From assembly GCA_031841125.1 (NCBI GenBank), contig CM063110.1, forward strand, positions 24,299,626 to 24,363,625: DNA of 64,000 nt. Reading direction: 5' to 3'. Source of the stretch: Acanthococcus lagerstroemiae (lineage: Eukaryota; Arthropoda; Insecta; Hemiptera; Eriococcidae). Shown piece by piece: positions 62,020 through 64,000 of the stretch. Both the position numbers and the translations under genes were made by a program. The notes beneath the pieces are model-generated. The model was not told where the DNA came from and did not search any database. It worked only from the letters and a program-made list of their open reading frames with translations. Position 1 is the first letter of the stretch, and each line of letters opens with the position of its first letter.

Positions 62020-64000
62020 TTACCTTATGTTGTCGGTATCATTCATATATTCATCAAACGCCATGAGTTCGGGCACGAGGTTAAATTGTCTCAAAACGAT
62101 TAAGTAATTGACAGTCACAACAATAATCTGTAAAGATAGTAATATGCCAGTCTTGTAGATTATCCTTTAGAGAAGTAGGTTAAAATAACGAACCATATCT
62201 TGAGAGTAGTGGGCTTCTTTTCCCGAAATTTCATACTTTGAAATGCCAATCCTAAGATTCTATTTCGTCTCTTAAACAAGTGAAACTTGTATTAATGATT
62301 CTTACTCCAGTCATTACAGCACGATCTACTCTTAGGCTACCGTTTAGAGTAACTTTAGGATTTCTTGTTTCCGTATAGTGTAGAAAACGCCACATCTGCA
62401 GAAAAAAATAGTAAACATAAATTATAAATAGTTCCTTGCACTTTTTTATTCAAGTATTGAAATAATGTATTGTGATACGTTTTTTTTCTTCATGTGCTCC
62501 GGATGTTGGCGATCCCGGTTTCTAACGCCAACTTTCCTGGGCAAAGTTAGTCCTGGTGACACCCTCCGTACATGCCCGATCTCGCTCCTTGCGATTTTTT
62601 TTTTACAGACTTTTCGAAGGAAAGAGGGGTATTATACTCGTCACAGTTGTCAAGATGGGGGTGAGGTAATGTTGTTTTTTTTACGTTTCAGAGTGTGTAG
62701 ATTTTTTTTTTCCGTTTCCGAAGTTGGAGGAAGACCCGAGGGATATTCATTTTGAGTCGGACGATGAAATTAAGCACTTTGCACACGATTGAATCCGAAA
62801 AAAAGAAAACTTCAACATTTTAACTCAATGGTGACTTTGTGGGAAAATAACTATTCTATTTTATAACATAGTATACTTCTTTCTTCATTTTAAAATTTGA
62901 CATTCTAATTTAGTGATATTTAAGGGGACAATTTTTTTTTTTTTTTTTTTTTTGTGCAGCAGTTAGTTATATCTTATGTTCTCAAACGTTTGAAAAAGCT
63001 ACCTAAATCTCTGATGACTGCAGGAGTCTGTGGGGACCCTCCCCTCTACAATGTATATCATATAAATCGTCCTGCCTGGCTACTTTCTGTGTAGCCCGAT
63101 GCGAACCTCTCACAAACGTCTTTTGTCTCCTTCATGTCTGTACTTCCTATACGTGATCTTTTCTAAAATATGTTCTTCTTATTCGTATTCTCCTGACTCG
63201 CTCTCCATTTTCTCCCTCGATCGGTCAGGCAGGACATCCGCTCCGTTACAGTTTATGCTTAGCACTCACCACTCACGCAGACTTGCTTTTACTACTGATG
63301 GGTCCATACACGCGTTTTTTCTTCCCGCTCTCATTTTTTGATTTCGAGTACCCTCGCTGCGCTCGGACTAAACATGTTTCTCACAGAACCCGATAAATCC
63401 ATAAGTCAATGCATAGGTATATCTCCCCTACAGGTTGTCAAGTAATATTTCAGAATAGACTTTTTTTATTTCGGCAAAATTTTATATATTCGTCATTGTG
63501 TTTCACATGTACAGTAGTTGTTCGTATACCCTCCCTTCTCCATTAGAGTCTCCTTTTACTTAGAGCCTTTACCCTATTGGTTGGACTCATCCGCATTTGT
63601 ACAGAAATTTTTTCACTACATTATCAGTTACTGGCGTTTTCTTTCAAACTTAATTCTTGTGAGTAAAAAAAAATATACCTATATACGAGTATTATGACAT
63701 AATTATGAGTTATTCAGACGTAGGTACACATACTCCATGTAACACAGTCGGTTTTAGCTTCACAAAATTCACATCAATCAGCATATATTGCAGCTCACGT
63801 TTAACCTGAAAACCAAAACACATGCTTTTGTTCTGGTTTCTTCACAACTAATTTGAGTGCTTTTTGACCTGATTATATAATATTTTCTGAAACTCGATAC
63901 CTTTTGTTGAACTTGATGTGCTTCTTCAATGTATGCATAGACGAAGGAAAAGAATATGACAGCTGATGAGAAGTCTAACATGAAGAATGCGAAAGATGCG
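62020..64000 (-). CDS. GR5: gustatory receptor, 3' four exons (5' partial)
   Basis: Exons seen: exon 4 from the window edge to 63,901 (SSAVIFFSFVYAYIEEAHQVQQK), exon 5 63,805-63,734 (24 codons, VKRELQYMLIDVNFVK), exon 6 62,395-62,306 (30 codons, MWRFLHYTETRNPK to DRAVMTG) and exon 7 62,127-62,020 (IIVVTVNYLIVLRQFNLV to NIR, TAA stop). All splice ends are GT-AG and phase 0, and no stop or shift is present. NGSLRVD followed by YLIVLRQF fits the gustatory receptor end. It is probably a working gene; exons 1-3 lie outside the window. Confidence 0.82.
62396..63733. other. GR5 intron 5, unassigned
   Basis: 1.34 kb between exons 5 and 6. Contains a poly-T run (62,932-62,953) and pyrimidine-rich stretches. 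No element recognised. Confidence 0.5.

Overview
The window looks like insect nuclear DNA: intron-bearing genes with GT-AG splice sites, AT-rich, with many microsatellites and non-LTR and hAT-type elements. I cannot fix the order; the frequent TACCTAC/GTAGGTA strings remind me of aphid and lepidopteran genomes, which is only an impression. There are two assembly gaps (10 N at 18,747-18,756 and 500 N at 49,804-50,303).

Genes. At the left edge is the 3' part of a neutral lipase gene on + (60-1,577, four exons, catalytic Ser, Asp and His visible). Everything else that looks like a host gene is a tandem cluster of seven-transmembrane chemoreceptor genes on -, which I assign to the gustatory receptor (7tm_7) family from the C-terminal Y-h5-QF motif. 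They share a seven-exon plan in which exon 5 is always 72 bp and exon 6 always 90 bp. GR1 (3,433-6,108) is a pseudogene. GR2 (exons at 8,877-17,015 and 50,593-51,085) is a complete 384-residue gene if the sequence between the gaps is removed. GR3 is only a last-exon relic near 51.5 kb. GR4 (55,507-58,907) encodes 390 residues and is intact except for one GG splice acceptor. GR5 (62,020 to the right edge) is cut by the window.

The 31-kb block at 18,757-49,803 is foreign to the cluster. It is bounded by the two gaps, and the same 305 bp lies on both sides of it, so I think a separate contig was wrongly scaffolded into GR2. The block is a nested palindrome: 2.1-kb outer inverted repeats next to (TA)n, then four copies of a 5-7 kb unit in orientations + - + +, with mirror centres at about 29.34 kb and 35.52 kb. 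Each unit is made of a degenerate minisatellite (period about 110 bp, core GGGGTCCACCCC) plus a dead RTE-like reverse transcriptase that lacks a catalytic Asp in every copy.

Mobile elements outside the block include three R1-like non-LTR relics (6.69-8.16, 51.65-53.79 and 59.21-59.86 kb), three hAT-type non-autonomous elements with perfect 8-bp target duplications (a fourth is inside the block), a fold-back element with 0.2-kb arms carrying TATA boxes, a 262-bp MITE with 41-bp arms, and several degenerate tandem repeats. I saw no tRNA, rRNA or CRISPR array.
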